Below, one piece after another: positions 63,869-64,000 of a stretch of DNA of 64,000 nucleotides. Location of the stretch: positions 1-64,000 of the forward strand of contig MPDC01000016.1 of the NCBI GenBank assembly GCA_001874255.1, given 5' to 3'. Under the pieces are notes generated by a model. The model saw nothing but the letters and a program-made list of their open reading frames with translations, made no database searches and was not told the origin of the DNA. A program made the position numbers and the translations under genes. Positions within the stretch are counted from its first letter, which is position 1. The number at the start of each line of letters is the position of its first letter. The DNA comes from Alphaproteobacteria bacterium MedPE-SWcel. Its GTDB lineage: Bacteria; Pseudomonadota; Alphaproteobacteria; Rhodobacterales; Rhodobacteraceae.

Positions 63869-64000
63869 ATGTTTGAATTGTTGAAAAAACCCGTACTCGT
63901 TGTCGCTCTCTCCTCGACCGTTTTGACGGCAGCCTGTGCGACACAGGATCCGGTCGCCCGTGCCAGCGGCGAGATCTTTGACCCCTATGAGAACACAAAC
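63869..64000 (+). CDS. mlaA: MlaA/VacJ-family lipoprotein, 5' end only
   Basis: The first 44 codons of a lipoprotein gene cut by the window edge. The signal peptide MFELLKKPVLVVALSSTVL ends in the lipobox TAAC (Cys at residue 23), followed by ASGEIFDPYENTN, which resembles the start of MlaA (VacJ): family members have a DPYE-type motif here. MlaA removes phospholipid from the outer leaflet of the outer membrane in the Mla pathway. GGTAGG precedes the ATG. It is divergent from the type I secretion genes; the 199-bp gap between them shows no gene. Confidence 0.65.
   Translation, partial: MFELLKKPVLVVALSSTVLTAACATQDPVARASGEIFDPYENTN

Overview
The window is a GC-rich chromosomal segment. Its gene content fits an alphaproteobacterium of the Rhodobacteraceae, most likely the Roseobacter group: taurine degradation through Tpa, TauR and Xsc, a SoeABC-type sulfite dehydrogenase, a DUF1244 protein, YtoQ, and pyruvate kinase next to rpmI and rplT. 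The assignment rests on gene content and protein similarity by eye; no 16S gene or other decisive marker is present. I recognised no tRNA, rRNA, CRISPR array, transposase or phage gene. Genes are densely packed, and many neighbours overlap by ATGA or GTGA.

Region 1 (1-16100) is mostly housekeeping. It holds polyphosphate kinase 2, a divergent Lrp regulator and alanine dehydrogenase pair, the mechanosensitive channels MscL and MscS, two tandem paralogues of unknown function, and YtoQ. A pheS-pheT operon follows, split by an AT-richer membrane-protein gene. Then come a membrane-attached class III nucleotide cyclase, a pyk / small membrane protein / rpmI / rplT set, an N-formylglutamate amidohydrolase and a DUF1244 protein.

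Region 2 (16100-31600) is the metabolic centrepiece, a taurine and sulfite island. Tpa turns taurine and pyruvate into sulfoacetaldehyde and alanine. Xsc splits sulfoacetaldehyde with phosphate into sulfite and acetyl phosphate. AckA can convert acetyl phosphate to acetate and ATP. TauE and a YeiH-family protein are candidate exporters of sulfite, sulfate or related anions. SoeABC oxidises sulfite to sulfate at the membrane. TauR, a MocR-type regulator, is encoded inside the island. I find three pairs of similar 10-bp direct repeats spaced 22-23 bp, upstream of tpa, tauR and xsc, which look like TauR operators. A GNAT gene and a divergent-type arsR / permease metal module sit between tpa and tauR. 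No taurine transporter (TauABC or TauKLM) lies in the window.

Region 3 (31600-45700) holds dapA, a lytic transglycosylase, an EamA permease, separate MnmD and MnmC2-like proteins encoded divergently, an OmpA-type lipoprotein, a YafY-type regulator, an Ada-like methyltransferase, nth, a PfkB-family adenosine kinase, rppH, and a FadH-type dienoyl-CoA reductase.

Region 4 (45700-64000) holds a PfpI-family protein, a two-gene dimeric-barrel operon divergent from a LysR gene, a second OmpA protein, cinA-like, sfsA, map, a HAD phosphatase, rsmD coupled to a ferredoxin reductase-type flavoprotein, a Prx5 peroxiredoxin, a CHAD protein, pterin dehydratase, a FemAB/GNAT-like protein, a GDPD, a RidA protein, and a two-gene type I secretion system. 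The first 44 codons of an MlaA-type lipoprotein run off the right edge. Intergenic stretches not listed separately are under about 300 bases and show nothing I can name beyond possible promoters.
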